Of a DNA stretch of 64,000 nucleotides, positions 11,485 through 24,833 are shown piece by piece; the first letter of the stretch is position 1; each line of letters begins with the position of its first letter. The position numbers and the translations under genes were made by a program. The stretch lies in the NCBI RefSeq assembly GCF_028769735.1, contig NC_088193.1:7467814-7531813 (forward strand), read 5' to 3'. The notes beneath the pieces were generated by a model. That model had not been told where the DNA came from. It worked only from the letters and a program-made list of their open reading frames with translations, and ran no database searches. The stretch is from Zonotrichia leucophrys gambelii (lineage: Eukaryota; Chordata; Aves; Passeriformes; Passerellidae).

Positions 11485-12911
11485 AGTCCAGGGACATCAA
11501 ACTCATGACACTGCACTGAAAAGCAACTATGCTATGAAACATTAATTGTAACCTTCTCACTACCAAAAAGTGAAGGCAGTGGGGATTTTAGAGCTCTTCT
11601 GGTCAGTCACAAGATGCCGAAGTTGGATTCCTGCTGAATTCTGCCAAGAAGTGAAGCTGTTAGCTCACTAAATAAGCCCTAGTAAGGGCTCACAGTCAGT
11701 CAGGGGGGCACAACTCACAATGCCCTGGAGTAAGGAGGGAAAGGCCAGGAAAATCAGACTCTGCTGAAGCCTGGAGCACTGTGCCAGCCAAGCTGCCACG
11801 CTCCCTGGCACCCCACACCCTGAGCACTGCAGCAGCACTGGGTGTTTCCTAGGGGTCACATGTAAATGTACAGCAAGCTCACAGGAGCCCAGCTGGACAG
11901 CTTGAAGCTGCATTTTCCAGAACACCAGCACACACAGGAATTACCCTGTTACTTGCCTCTCACAGGTTATTTATGTGCTGTGCATGAGCACTGTATCCAG
12001 TATGGATCCAAAACCCCAGGGAAGGAAGAAAAATGCTTTCACAGATAAAAAATGCAGCTTCTCTATGTTGACTCAGTGAAGGGCAGCAAGAACAGCACAA
12101 CAAAACATCTGAAATTCAGGGTAATAAAGAAATTATCTTGGAAATCTTTAATTAATAGGATGAGCTTTAATTTTGTGAAGTAGTTCATAAACAGTGTCTT
12201 GGTTTCTTGATCCATCTATCCAAATTGGTTGTGCCCAGAGGATGGACCTGAAGAGTTACAAGGTTAACTGCATAAAGGGTCTTTAACAGACAGATCTGTA
12301 ACTCTGTTTGCATTTCTAATTTAGAAAATTCTGCCAAAATGCCAGAGGCAGGAGTTACAATAGTAGAGATATGAAAAGAATATTTTAACCTTTACATTTC
12401 CCAGATGACAGTTAGGGAAGGTGGGTTGTGAATCACTCAGGTTACACCAGAAATGCTTCATGTCCTGGGAACTACCCAAAAGCTCCTCAGTGGAATTGGA
12501 ACTGGGTTTCTGGTTTTTACCCATTTCATTCACTCTCCAAAGGGGTTGGTGCAAGCCTGCCCTGTGCAATGCACTGCCTTGGAAGCTCCTGCTCTCCACA
12601 GAGAGGTCTCACCCTGCAGCCCTGCCCTCCTCCCAGTTTCTGCACTTTTCAAGGGAAAAGGGTCTGTGGGATTCAATTCCTGCAGTGTTTAAACACACAA
12701 GCACGAGGACAAAAGTAATGGCACAGCCCAAGCTGGGACAGCCCCCTGGAGTCACCTGGGCTGGCACTGCTGTCACTCATTAACCCAACCCTGCTCATTA
12801 ACCCAAGTTAAATGGCTAAGCCCTTAAATCACCAGGCAAGGGAATTAGTGGTCACAACAAATCTGGGCCCTCAAGAGGACAGCTCTGCTTCACACACCAG
12901 GACAGACACAA

Positions 12912-12976
12912 AAGTTGGACCTGATGATCCCTGGGGGACCCTTTCAACTCAGATTATCTGGGGCTCTATGGAAAAA
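12912..12976 (+). mobile_element. CR1 LINE 3' end fragment, diverged
   Basis: AGTTGGACCTGATGATCCC, then GGGGGACCCTTTCAACTCAG and a degraded terminal ATTATCTGGGGCTCTATGG. This is the sense CR1 3' end, short and diverged. Confidence 0.75.
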
Positions 12977-15040
12977 CAATCTTTCCAGAACAAGTTCCCA
13001 AGCTGCTCCATACTGTGGACAAACAATACATTTAAACCTTTATTTTGCTTTCTAATATTAGTATTTCAGTTAAGATTTGTACTAATAGCATAGTAGTTTT
13101 CAAAAGAAAATAATGAAATAATGACTTAGCAACAGTTCTGTGCAAAATAAGCATTCCTCTATAGCAAACACTGATACAATAACTTGTCTAAATGGGCATA
13201 CCAAGGATGTAAGATGCTCCAGCCCTTCTTACAGGTCAAACCACTTCCAGCCATGGGGCCAAGCACATTTAAATGTGAACAAACTGCTGTGGAACACTGG
13301 AGCACACACACAGAGCCTGCAGACCCCCCAGCACAGGGGCTGTGTGGAAGGTGCTGCCATCCAGACCATTATTGATGCTGCAGGCAATTCAGCTCAGGGT
13401 CACTGCTGCAGACACAGTTTGCTTTACAGGGGCTGTTTCATCCTGATCATCACAACTTACAAGACACAGACACTCATAATCCTAACAGAAAACACATCAT
13501 CCACACCTTAATTGCTTTTATAACAGGAAAATAAACCATTCCTCCATATGGTGCACCACAAAGAATTCTAAGAGCTCATGGGTATTTTGTTGTTTAAAAA
13601 TCCAAGTCTTCCCTCTCCCCTGGGTTATCTGAAAATCATAAATGATAAATTTGGAACATTATTTTCCAGCCTCTCTGAGTGAAGTGATCAATGGCCAAGG
13701 TTCTGCATCTTTGTGACACTGGACAGGCCTGAGCAGTTGGAGTCAGCTGGGAGAGGAAAGCTCCAGAGCAAACCCTCCCTGCCCTGGTCAGCACCGACCC
13801 ACAGCTCTGCAGAACCCTCTGCTGCCTTCGAACTGCACTTAAGGAACAGAGCTGGACATTGAGGGATACAGGGAGGCTCAAAAGAGCTCAAAGGGATGAG
13901 GAACCAGGGGAAATAAAGCCCAGAACAGCTGTCCAGGGTGTATTCAAAGTGCCCATCAGAGCTCAGTGTTCCTGCTAAAACCCATCAATAATTCAAAGTG
14001 CACCAGCCTAAGAACTCACTCCTCCACAAAGAGCTTCCAAACCCAACCCAGCTTTTATTTAATCTGAAAGCAAATGGCAAAGCACAACACTAAACCAAAC
14101 CTTGAGCCAGGGGACTCTGAACCACTCTGATGCTTCTCAAGTCTCACACCTTTTATTTAGTCTCAAAACCCCTGAGCTCCCCTCACCTCAGCAAGGCAGA
14201 ACCCTGTCCTGATATGACATTCCCCTCCTTTCATGCAAAACCTTTCTGCCCCAAGGCTCCAGCTCCCAGTGGGTTCCCTGCCCATTCCAGCGCTGCTATA
14301 CCTACAATTATTGCAGGACTTAGCAGATAAAGAATTATTCAATAATTTAGCAACATTGCAAAGTGAATTCCTGGACTCAAGCTGTAAAAATAACAGAAGA
14401 TGTTTTGATTTTGGAACTACTTCAAACTGGTAAATGGGAACCTGGTAAAAAATCAGTTCTTTTAAAAGCTGAATGTTTTGACATGTTGTATTCGCAACAA
14501 ATAAGATTCACACTCAAACACCTCACAGAGGAATTACAGCTCCACTGCAAGGTAAATCAGAAAAGTTTTGGTTGGGATCTAAACATAAACTGTCAGGACC
14601 AGGCAATGCCACTTCCCCAAGAAGTGCATTTTTCTAGTCAGTTTGTTTTATAACCACATTTATAAGTTTCATCAGTTTTCCAATAGAACAGAATGGATTT
14701 TAAGGCCTGTTCAAGGACCCTGAACATCTATAACGTGTATGGCACTATGTATTTTTATTTCCAACTCATATAATACCAGATCTGTGGGTGTATATTAAGG
14801 AACCATCTTCCCCTTAAATTATTATCTACATAATTCTGAGTGTGATGTTTGCCAAAAGCTCTCTCCGCAGTCAGAGTTGTCAATTCTGACTGCAATTCCC
14901 AAACCATGCCCTGAGCCTCCAAAAAACATCTGATGGAGCTTGAAGCATCTCTGTGCAGCCTAAACAAGCTTTTGATAAAAGCTCCTTCTGGGAAATGAAC
15001 TATTTGAAAGCAAGAAATTCAGGATGGTGGTAGGGAATGT

Positions 15041-15218
15041 CTTGCACTTTAAAAATATGTCCCAGAGTAAGTTTTTATTACTATTTCTTTTACTCATCTG
15101 GTCAGGTGGCAGCAAGAATTAGTGCAAGAATTAGTCTTGCACTTTAAAAATATGTCCCAGAGTAAGTTTTTATTAATATTTCTTTTACGCATCTGGTCAG
15201 GTGGCAGCAAGAATTAGT
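15041..15218. repeat. Tandem duplication, period 95 bp, two copies
   Basis: CTTGCACTTTAAAAATATGT begins both copies (15041 and 15136). The copies differ at only a few bases (ATTACTATT/ATTAATATT, TACTCATC/TACGCATC), and the second ends at GCAAGAATTAGT. It is a recent small tandem duplication in intron with no coding potential. Confidence 0.95.
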
Positions 15219-16251
15219 AAGTAGAATCAAGGTTTGTTCACTTACTTTTAAGAGATAAAAGAAGTTAAACTTCAGGAATGGGGGTCTGGAAGAGGCAGTG
15301 AGATAATCTCATGCTTCTCCATGTTAAGTATTTGCTTTTCAAAGCCCACAGCCCCACATCCACGTGTGATGGGAGCATTCCCTTTCCCTTTGATGCTTCT
15401 TTGCCAGCAGCCTGAGTTCGCAGGTTCTGCTGAGAAAATGGCCAGAAATGAGCAGCCAGGAATTGGTACCTTTGGAATTCCGAGTCACGACCAAAGAGCT
15501 GTCTGCTCTGGAAGTCAGCAGAGCTGAGGGGCAGTGCCTTGCCTGCAGGACAGGGGAGCAGGAACCTCCGCCTTCTGCTCACACCCCACAGCAAGGGATA
15601 AAATCACGAACCCATCAAAGCCCACAGACTCCTCCAAATGCCTTCCAGACATCCCACAGTCTGTGTAGGGGGAGTATGTGCCTGTTCCTCCTCTGAAAAA
15701 GAGAAATCTGCCTGAATCCAGCCCCTTGGGAATGTTTATGTTCACAGGAAATCTTCTGCCCAAATCTGTCTTTTGCAGATAAAACAAACAAAACAGTGGT
15801 CCCAGCTCAGATCTGGGAACACCCTCTGTGACCCCTGTGCAGCTGCACAGAGCTGTGGCACAGGACAGCAAACGCTTCCACATGGAGCATCCAAACACCA
15901 GGAGCCCAAATTCTTCCCCAGGACAGGACAGCTGGGGACAGGCCAGTGACAGGAGAGTGCTGAGCACTCCAACAGCTCCTCCCTGATTTCACCCTGAGAG
16001 AACAACCCTGAGCTCATCACAACACAGTGCAACACTGCAGTCCTGAGGGAAGCAGGGCTGATGTTCCAAGACTGGCAATTACCTGGAAACCAGATGGTGG
16101 AAGCACCATGAGGAAATGGCCACACGGTTCAGGACACAGAGCACACCTGGAGACAGAGGTGGAGCATGTGTGGTGTGCTCAAATCTTACACAGAAAGATG
16201 TCAAAGCCAAGAGAGCCAACAAATGTTGCAGGATCAGGTTACATTCTAGAC

Positions 16252-16530
16252 ACAGAATTACAGAATCCTAGAATGGTCTGGCTTGAGAGGGACATCCAAC
16301 CCAAACACTCACCCAGTGCCACCCCCTGCCATGGCAGGGACACCTTTCCCTGTCCCAGGTGCTCCCAGCCCTGTCCAGCCTGGCCTTGGGCACTGCCAGG
16401 GATCCAGGGGCAGCCACAGCTGCTCTGGGCACCCTGTGCCAGGGCCTGCCCACCCTCACAGGGAGGAATTTCTCCCCACATCCCATCCATCCCTCCCTGT
16501 GTCAGGTATCCCAGCCGTGCTCCTGCAGCA
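16252..16530 (-). mobile_element. CR1 LINE fragment, about 280 bp
   Basis: This starts at the antisense 3' end (ACAGAATTACAGAATCCTAG), followed by CCCTGCCATGGCAGGGACAC, CCTTGGGCACTGCCAGGG, GGCACCCTGTGCCAGGGCC and CCCACCCTCACAGGGAGG in the canonical order. It is one of the better preserved copies. A short (GAAT)n tract at 16533-16558 follows directly. Confidence 0.93.
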
Positions 16531-16532
16531 GG

Positions 16533-16558
16533 GAATGAATGAATGAGTGAATGAATGA
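16533..16558. repeat. Short (GAAT)n microsatellite
   Basis: Six GAAT-type units with one GAGT interruption, adjoining the CR1 fragment at 16252-16530. Confidence 0.8.
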
Positions 16559-19500
16559 ACACGTTCCCAGGGCAGGGCAGGGCACCCACCCCAGGGAGGG
16601 CTGAGCTAAGGAATGAACATTTAACACCCCCAGCCTGACTCGCTGCCCCCAAGGTGCCAGTTCTGTCATCAGCCCTCCAAACTCTGGCCCTGAGCAGGGT
16701 CTGAACAAGCTGCCCTTTCTGCAGGCAGCTCCAGGTTACACACAGCCCAGGAATGTTCCCACAGAAGTTTGGTTTCACAGCTCATACATCCTCTGGCTTG
16801 AGAAGCCTCCACGAGAAGGGAAGCACAGAGCCCTGCTCCTGTAAATCTCAGGGATCACATCTACAAGGCAGTTATTAAATCATGCAGCCTGGCATGCTGG
16901 CAGGTCCCTGAGCCCAGCATTACACTCATTTTAACACCATTCCTGGTGGAGGATGGCTGGCTGCAGACAGAAACACACGGGACTCCATCTCCCTTCAAGC
17001 ACTACCAAAACAGGCATTCTTTTTCTGGAGCCCACAGAATCTTTTCAAGTTTATAACATATTTTAATAATGTGTGTAATACAGCTTTCTGGTTTTTCCAG
17101 GTCGTTAAACTGCAGGAAAGAAAAATTTTCCAACACAACTGTGCTCCAGTTACTAATTAAACCAATTTTAACACTTTTCTGCAACATGTTGGTAAAGATG
17201 ATTTATGGGGCTGGCAAACAGCAGGAGGTCAATGTCAAAATAACAGCTGGGCTTATTACGGCCACTTGAAGATTTACTCATGCCATCAAATAGCCACAAT
17301 GAACAAAAAACCCTACAATTCCATGGACAAGCTTGCTGTATTTCCAGTGGTAACTGTTGGAGAAAGGAAAATAAGCTGGATTGCTGCAGGAGGTCTCTCT
17401 TTTCTGTCCCAAATGGGTCTGTTCTCCTGTGGAGATATGGATCATTCCCTAAAAACTCATAAAAACATCCAAAAGAAAAAAGAGATGGTAAAAAAGCCCC
17501 AAAAATACCTGTTGCACTGAACCAACAGGTAAAAATCTCATTTGCTTGTAATACTTCTTTGTGGGTTCTAGCTCATCCTTCCATGGGTACAGCTTCATGA
17601 GCATCTTTTTAAAACCAAGCACACAGATGGAATCTGATCAAGATAAATAAATCCAGGGAAATAAGAGAGTCCCTGTCAGAGGCCATTCCATGAGCTGAGC
17701 AATGCCATCCCAAAAGATGAAGTGATGATTCAGAACAGTCAGTCAAAGGGAGCAAAGGGTGTAAAACACCTTCAGAAAGATTCAGCAGTAAATCCACACA
17801 GGAACACCAATCTTGCCCTGTGGATCAGTCACAGCTCACAGCTGAAGCAATCCTTCCACGACAGAACCCACACCGCATTTCTTCCCATTTCACCAGGGGA
17901 AAAAACCAAGGAACCTGGAATTTCACAAGTGTGATCTTGTTTCAGGCAGGAATTTTCCTGAGGAGCCTGTGGCAAGCTGGAAGCAAGACCAGGAAACAGC
18001 AGAATCCAAAATCCGAGGTGAACTTACTCGAATATTTTCATAACTCCTTTGGCAGCAGAAACCTTGGCCCAGAGACTCCAAATTTTTGAAATTCGTTGAT
18101 CTTGGCAGGAGGCTGTGCCAATTTTCAGGGAGTTGTGGCTGGAATTATTAAGTTAATAGAGGCAGTTTCCACCTACACTCTGAACAGTTGTTTTTATATA
18201 TCCACGTCCTTAAAACAGCCCTTGCAACATCCCCAGCACCACTTTGGAAGGCAATAGGAACAAAATCACATGGAGAAGACAGGGAATGGGAGGGGAAGTC
18301 CTCAGCTTAAAGAAGGGGAACATACCAGAATCCAGCCAGGTAATTCTGGGAGGAGATTAACAGCATCCAAAGATGAAGGACTGAAAAGGGGCCCCTCTTC
18401 CCACATAATCTAGGTATATATCTCACTCAAATATTCATGAAGACAAAGCAGAATAGAGCAAAATTGTGTTTCAAAGCCCCAACACACACCAAAATTCAGG
18501 CCAATTTTTATGCTTCTTACTGAGAACTTCCATCTTTTAGAGGGACTGGGACGGGGAACTGCTGTTTTATGTTTTGCGTTTAAAAATCAATTCTTTTTCC
18601 TTCTTAAACACTTTACAAAATGAGTGGGATAAATAATTTTGCAGCCTGGAGCTATTCATGCTGCTCCTGACTGCCACACACCGACAGCACGGTATCCACA
18701 GAGGAACTGGGGACAAACAAACCCTCCTGCCCTGCAGGCACTGAGCAGGCTTGGGCTCAAACCCCTGATGGGGAGATCCAAGCTAGGCTGTCCCACCTCT
18801 GGCAGACACAGAGCAGGGAGCATCCCCAGCCCTGCTGCTCCCAGCTCATCCACAAGGCTCCTGAAACGATCCCAGTTAGCCCCAGCCAAGGGCATCTGGC
18901 CAGGCTTTACCACTTTTGCTTCCTCTGCAATCCAGCTTAGGAAAAAACTCACGGTGACATTCCCCTCGTGCTGCCCCTTCCCTGGAATATCACTATATAA
19001 AAGAAAAAAAGGCAAACCAAGAGCAGGTGACCTCGAAGAGGATCTTCTCAGCAGGCTTTGCTGACACAGGCACAGAAGGGCTGAGCTGCTCTTTGCACTG
19101 TTTCTCACCCCTGGGGCACAGCAGGAACATCCATCTGCAGCTGCTGCTGGGGCAGAGGCATTCCCACAGCTCTGACAGAGCTCCTGGCAGCTGGAGCTGC
19201 GCAGGCGGAAGTGATTGTGCCTCAAACACTTCCTTTACCACTGATAACACAATTCCTGCCAGGGCCCTGCCAAGGCTGCACTGATAAGGAGAGGATCTGC
19301 AAGCAGTCCTGCTCCCACAGGGATTTATTTTTAGACGTCAGATACAGCAAGGCAAACACAGAGACTGTGCTGTTGGAAGGGATAATTCTGTGTCAAATGC
19401 AAGATGCTGAAGTGATATGAATGTGCATTACAGCACTTGCCTTGAGCAAACGGCTTTTGAGGGAGCAAAGAATATTATCTGGGAAGCGTGGAGCTGATCA

Positions 19501-19671
19501 GCTCTCCATATTCCATTACCAAAACCTTCACAGCTGAAGATAATGTCTTAATTCTTTCAAGTGAAGAACAGAGTATTAATTCCTGGTAGGAAGTAGATAT
19601 TTAAGGAATTCCTAATCTTTCTCCTGTTTGTATTAATGGCATTTAGCACTAAGTAAAGTAAAACCATATTT

Positions 19672-19812
19672 AATAGAATCACAGAATATCCTAGGCTGGG
19701 AGAGCCCACAGGGATCATCCAGCCCAAGCCCTGGCCCTGCACAGACACCCCAACAATCCCACCCTGTGCATCCCTGGGAGCATTGTCCAAATGCTCCTGG
19801 AGACTTGGCAGA
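19672..19812 (-). mobile_element. CR1 LINE fragment
   Basis: AATAGAATCACAGAATATCC starts the antisense 3' end, followed by TAGGCTGGGAGAGCCCACAG, GATCATCCAGCCCAAG and CCTGCACAGACACCCC. The subfamily appears different from the 16.2-kb copy, because the internal text after the 3' end diverges. Confidence 0.87.
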
Positions 19813-22800
19813 CTTTCTTTAGAATATAGTTACTGAATTACATTAATGTCTTCTTAAATTATAACAGAAATTTAACTCTGTCTCAGTCTAGAGTCAGTGC
19901 TTAATGCAAGCAGAAGGGTATGGGACTCCATATCCATTTTTCTATCTCACATTTTTAAACTTGGGGAATTTGAAGTTGCCTCAGTAGGTCCCACAGAGTT
20001 TTGATGAGTTCTTTTCAGTTATTTATTCATAAATCTGACAGAAACCAAACAGATATAATACAAAGCTTGTTTGTTTTTCTAGATGCAAAGTGCTGATGTT
20101 GAACAGTGGGCATTTTTATCATTTCACAGGTGTAATTACAGACTCTTCTGCACAAATGCAATTTAACCACTTGGAAATGACCTTTTATTTGTACAAAGAT
20201 TTTTATGTAGACTTACCATCAATGTGTCCAATGAGTGAGAACCAGGTCAAAAAAGTTAAAGGGGAGATATACCTTGCATTTTATGTAAATTGAAAAGAAC
20301 CTAAATTAGGAAAAAAGTAAATTGAGAAGAGACATTGTATCTCCCTAGGAGATGGACCATAAAAAAGCTGAACCACAGTTCTGAATATTTATCCCATGTC
20401 AGACTAAAACACATCTATGAGGCAGAACCTGGCTTTTCATTAGAAATTAAAAATTAATGATGCAGCCCTTAAAATAAATACAGTAATGAACATAAGGTAT
20501 TTCAGCAGAATGCCAGTGAATTTTGGGCACTGATGCAATCTGTGAGGCTTAACCTGTTGGTACAGCTTTGACATCACTGCCTTTGCCTGGCAACCAGCAA
20601 TTTCCTGGGATGCCACACGTGCCTGGCTGGCCAGCCACAGGTATGGGTGAGCTATTGCTGTTGGGAGCAGCGTGGAAGGACATTTCTGAAGAGAAAAAGC
20701 CCCCCAAAGTGCATCCAGCCTCACTAGCACGGTGCAAGGATTAGAAGAGAACAAATCCCTTTTCATACCTCTCAGGAATTTAATTTAAAACTATCTCATC
20801 AGGTGAAATGTCAGGCTATTAATACCTCCTGCACCATGAGACCATATTATAAGTGACATAAACGTTACAAAACAACCTGAAATTTGGCCAGGCTGTTAAT
20901 AGACAGCATTACACAATTCCTGACACGGACAGATAATGCTGTATTTTCTACTATGCAAATTTCTAACAGTGAATAGATTTTGAAAGCAGTTTACACCCAC
21001 CAGCCCTCAGATGCAACTCAGTAATTCTCTATTAGGTGCCAAGCTGTCACTTCCCATCACTCCAGCCCACTGCTATTCTCTGCCCTACCTTGGGAGCACA
21101 AAGGAGCCTCCAACTTGATTAAAATGCATGAGCCCTGTGTGAACCTATTTTTAAATCTCCCAACTAATACTGCTGTTGTATTAACAGCTTTCATTTATTT
21201 TACCATTAATACTGGTATTCTAAGGAAGTGCTGCAATGCTTTATCTTTTCACATTTCAGCAGCAAAGCCCTTGTTCTCAAAGAGATTTTTCACCATATAA
21301 GAAAGTCCTGACACTGTGGGGATTTATCAGAAACCTTGCTTAGGCAAAGGAAGCAATTACAGGCACAGAGGGCCTGAGTTACCTTATTTAGACACAAATT
21401 TTGCTTTAGGTACACAAATAGCTAAACAGGTAGGGTTTTTCAGAGGCAGATGTGGTGGAAACAGAGAACTGAGCCCTCAACACACAGAGAGTCTCAGTTT
21501 AATGACAGTTCTTCTCATGCTGTCACCAGCCCCTGTTTTCTTCCTGGGTTCACAGCACAGATACAGAAAACAGTTCAGGGCTGAGATAACCAATAACAGC
21601 TCAATAAACAATACCATTTTTATTTCCCGTGCTACATCCTTCCACAATCTCTGTCTTTCAGGCTGAGATTACAGCCTCTGGTGTGGTTGTGTCAGGAGAG
21701 CACTGAGCAAGAGCAGGGGAAGCTGCAGGGGCAGCAGTGACACCACAAAAAGCAGTGCTAAACCACTCCTGCTTGTGGGAGCTCCAGGAAAACCTGGAAA
21801 GGATGTGTCACCTGGTCTTACTTCTGCCTCTCACACACATAAAGATGAGCCCCACAGGTCTGCCCTGCCATCCTGAAAACATCCCAGGAAATGCTTCAAC
21901 CCACAAAAGAATTAATTATTGGTCATCAAAACAATGTGCCATGCACAGCTTGTGCTCCCTCTCCAGTTGCACACGGTACTGAACACCCCTGGATGATGGG
22001 AGGGAGAACTCAGAGGAGCACAGGACGCAAAAACCCCACCTGTGCAGACACAGACCTGCTCCAACATAAAATTTCTCTCCACAATTACTGAAAAATTAGT
22101 TGTGCCACATCAGCAAATTACCAGGAGACAGAAAGCAGGGACACAGATAAGCCATGCTGTTCCTATACACAGAAAATGAAAATAAACAGTTTTCAGCAGA
22201 GTGAGTTCTGCTCCTGCTTGCCTGTTTCCTGGGGCCTCCATGGGAACTGAGCTCTTTGCCCTCTATTTGTGCCCAGTGCTTTGTGTGCCTGGGTGTGCAG
22301 AGCCCACAGCCCAGAACCAACCCTCCCAGAGCCACCAAGTGTGAGCAACAGCAGATCCCAGCCCTGAACAGGACCCAAGCTCCCTCCCAGCCAGAATTTT
22401 ACTGAGACAGAGGAAAAAAAACCCAGCTGCATAATTCTGCTTGCAAAAGTGTCAAGTACAGCAGCATGGAAGGCTGTAAATAATTCACTCAGTATTACAG
22501 GAAATGTTTCACAAATGAAAAGGTTGTAACCTCCTTTTGGCTACAAGGCTGGCAGATGCTGGAGGCATTCCTGCTCCTCTAAGTGCAGAACAAAATGTGT
22601 CCTGTTTGTGAGAAACTCCTGGGTCTCAGCCCTCCCTGGAAAATGCTTCTGCCTGTATTCCTGAGGGAGGGATCACAGAGGAGCAAAGCCTGCACACTTC
22701 CAGAAATGCAGCTCAGGCTGACGAGCACTTTCTGGTATTTTGATGACACAGCTGCTGCAATGCACAATGCAGAGCTAAGGGAAGGGGTAAATTTGATTTA

Positions 22801-23173
22801 TTTATATTTACATAAATACATTCACACAATTTTTTTAATCACACACACACTCAAACCAAAAATAAACATGCAGTGATTACAGATGACTCAAGACTGAATG
22901 TTTGATACAGTTTTAAAACAGTGACATCAGCCAAATCCAGTGGAAATAAAACCATCTCCAAGCTCAAAGGAGAGCTCCACATGACTGAGTGCAGATTCTG
23001 CCCCAGCACATAGAAGCAATTTCAAATGAAGTCTCTACAGCCTTAACTTCTTACCACTAAACATTTAGCAACAAACTAAATGAGCCTCAATGCTGTTCCC
23101 TCTATGCCTCCCCACTGGGTCAGCTAGCAGGAAGCACAAGGTGTTTTATGTGTAAGAGAAATCCAAGACTCAC

Positions 23174-23258
23174 CTGTATGTTGCCAAAGTCCACGTTTTC
23201 ATAGTGGAAATGTGCACACTCAGCCATCTTCGGGAAGTGCCCCTTTGTAAAGGATAAC
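23174..23258 (-). CDS. ARHGAP32: ARHGAP32 coding exon entering the PX domain (about human residues 107-134)
   Basis: This 85-bp internal exon is the last recognisable coding piece in the window. On the minus strand the intron ends GTGCTCCAG at 23259; the first G completes the Lys codon split from the preceding exon. Twenty-eight codons follow, starting LSFTKGHFPKMAECAHF and ending HYENVDFGNIQ, with donor GTGAGT at 23173-23168. The motif FTKGHFPKMAECAHFHYENV is a signature I recognise from ARHGAP32, where it leads into the PX phosphoinositide-binding domain. The exon ends in phase 0. The next exon, expected to begin with a serine/glutamate-rich stretch and continue the PX fold, was not found in the remaining 23 kb. 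A minisatellite begins only about 180 bp upstream of the acceptor, whose polypyrimidine tract is interrupted by G residues. Confidence 0.95.
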
Positions 23259-24833
23259 CTGGAGCACACCAAGAACACACCATGAGATGGATGCAGACCA
23301 CTCAACACAGATAAACAACAGCTACTGATACAAAACAACAACTTTCTCATCCTAAAGCCAAGGGAACACAGGGATTTGCACCAAAACAGTAGGGAAAGGA
23401 ATGCTGAAATGCCAAGTGGCTTTTCCACTGCAACCCTACAGAGCTGTGAGACATTCCAGCAGCACCACATCCCAGTGCATCCCTAGAGAGCTGTGTGTGA
23501 CATTCCAGCAGCACATCCCAGTGCATCCCTAGAGAGCTGTATGAGATATTCCAGCACCACATCCCAGTGCATCCCTACAGAGCTGTGAGACATTCCAGCA
23601 GCACATCCCAGTGCATCCCTAGAGAGCTGTGAGACATTCCAGCAGCACCACACCCCTCAGGATGGACAGGAGCAGGGACAAGCAGCTGCACCTCACAAAT
23701 GCACATCCACAGCCTTACACGAGACACAAGGAAAACAGAACTTTACCTGTGAAAGGCATCACAGCCCATCAGTCCCGGGGGGATGTATCTGAGGGTGCAG
23801 AACAAACTCTATTTATCCTTTGCCTTTTGCAAAATTCAAAAATCAGGCATAATTATTCCCAAGTGTTTCCAGCAACACTGGTGGCTGCCGGGGAGCTCCT
23901 CTGGCTCTGCAACATGCTTCTGCTTCTGCTGAAGCTATTATAGACTCCTATAGATATTCCTGGTGGTGAGCCAATGAGATTGTCATTATCTAGCTCCCTC
24001 TTCCCACGGGAATACAAGTGGGAAGTGAGATGCAGCATCTGGCTGCTCAGCACTGGAACAAAGAACCATTTCCCTCTCAGCAGAGCACTAGAGGGGTGAG
24101 CTGAAGGCTCTGATCCATCAATCTTGGGGAGTTCTGCTCCTCAAGTCAGCAATTTTAGCAAAAGTAATATTGATTATTTTTGATCCCTGTTGCTGCACAC
24201 ATAATGACTTGGTTTACAGTCTCTGGGAGAGAGGCAGAGACAGAAATACAGCATGAGCCTACAGGAAAAAAAACCAAACTGGGAGATCAGGGAAGAAAAA
24301 ATATCCCTTAGAAGGGAAAACTGTGTAAAATCCATTCAAATGAAGTTACAGAGGGCAGAATGCAAAAAGAAAAGAGAAAAAAACATCAGATAAAAAATAC
24401 ATATAGGCCACCCACTTGTCCTGGTTTATCTTTCCAGAGCATAAGGAGACAGGGAAAATTATTGCATTTACACATTGCCTGGGCTTCTTTTGAGATTTTT
24501 AAATAATTGTTCTATTATAATATGTTCTATTGTGGGGTTTTTTAAATTAATCACTTTCATGAAGAATTAGTAAAAAAAATTGAAAACACTGCAACAGTGA
24601 AGTTCAAACCCTACCTAGCTTTGTTTCAATAGCCAGAAAGAGGAGAGTGAGCCAGCAAAACCTCTCATGCCCAGCTTTAGGCTCCATTAGCTCAAACTGC
24701 CTTTAGCTCCACATGGATTTCAGCTGCTGTGCTGAAGATACATCATCAGAAACTGCAGCACAACAGCCACAACTCGGCACAGCAAAACCGTAAGCCCAGG
24801 AAAGACGAGAAAATCACAGAAGTGTGCTCTTAC
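23259..24833 (-). other. ARHGAP32: ARHGAP32 intron between the 24.9-kb and 23.2-kb exons (1,575 bp)
   Basis: This is a complete intron bounded by GTAAGA at its start (24833) and CAG at its end (23259-23261). It splits a lysine codon after its second base. The acceptor-proximal part carries a minisatellite of about 45-bp units at 23437-23655. The rest, 23660-24830, is AT-rich single-copy-looking sequence with no gene-like feature. Confidence 0.92.
23437..23655. repeat. Minisatellite of 44-46 bp units, about 4.6 copies, near an exon acceptor
   Basis: The phrase CATCCCAGTGCATCCCT recurs at 23468, 23514, 23560 and 23604, with a degenerate CACCCC at 23650, giving spacings of 46, 46, 44 and 46. 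Each unit also carries AGAGCTGT and ACATTCCAGCA. The array lies about 180 bp upstream (minus strand) of the acceptor of the exon at 23174-23258. Open frames through it on the minus strand simply reflect the repeat. Confidence 0.95.

Larger units (their letters stand above)
1..23173 (-). other. ARHGAP32: ARHGAP32 intron downstream of the PX-start exon (incomplete, at least 23.2 kb)
   Basis: The span from the donor at 23173 to the window edge is non-coding as far as I can see. I looked for reverse complements of expected PX and SH3 motifs of ARHGAP32 (such as the SYEDF and FPGHC regions) and saw none. Apart from the CpG island, CR1 fragments and duplications listed separately, the stretches 2650-4670, 12980-16250, 16540-19670 and 19820-23170 hold no feature I recognise other than the small tandem duplication at 15041-15218. 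Open frames here are short, unsupported by splice context, and lack family similarity. Confidence 0.8.
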
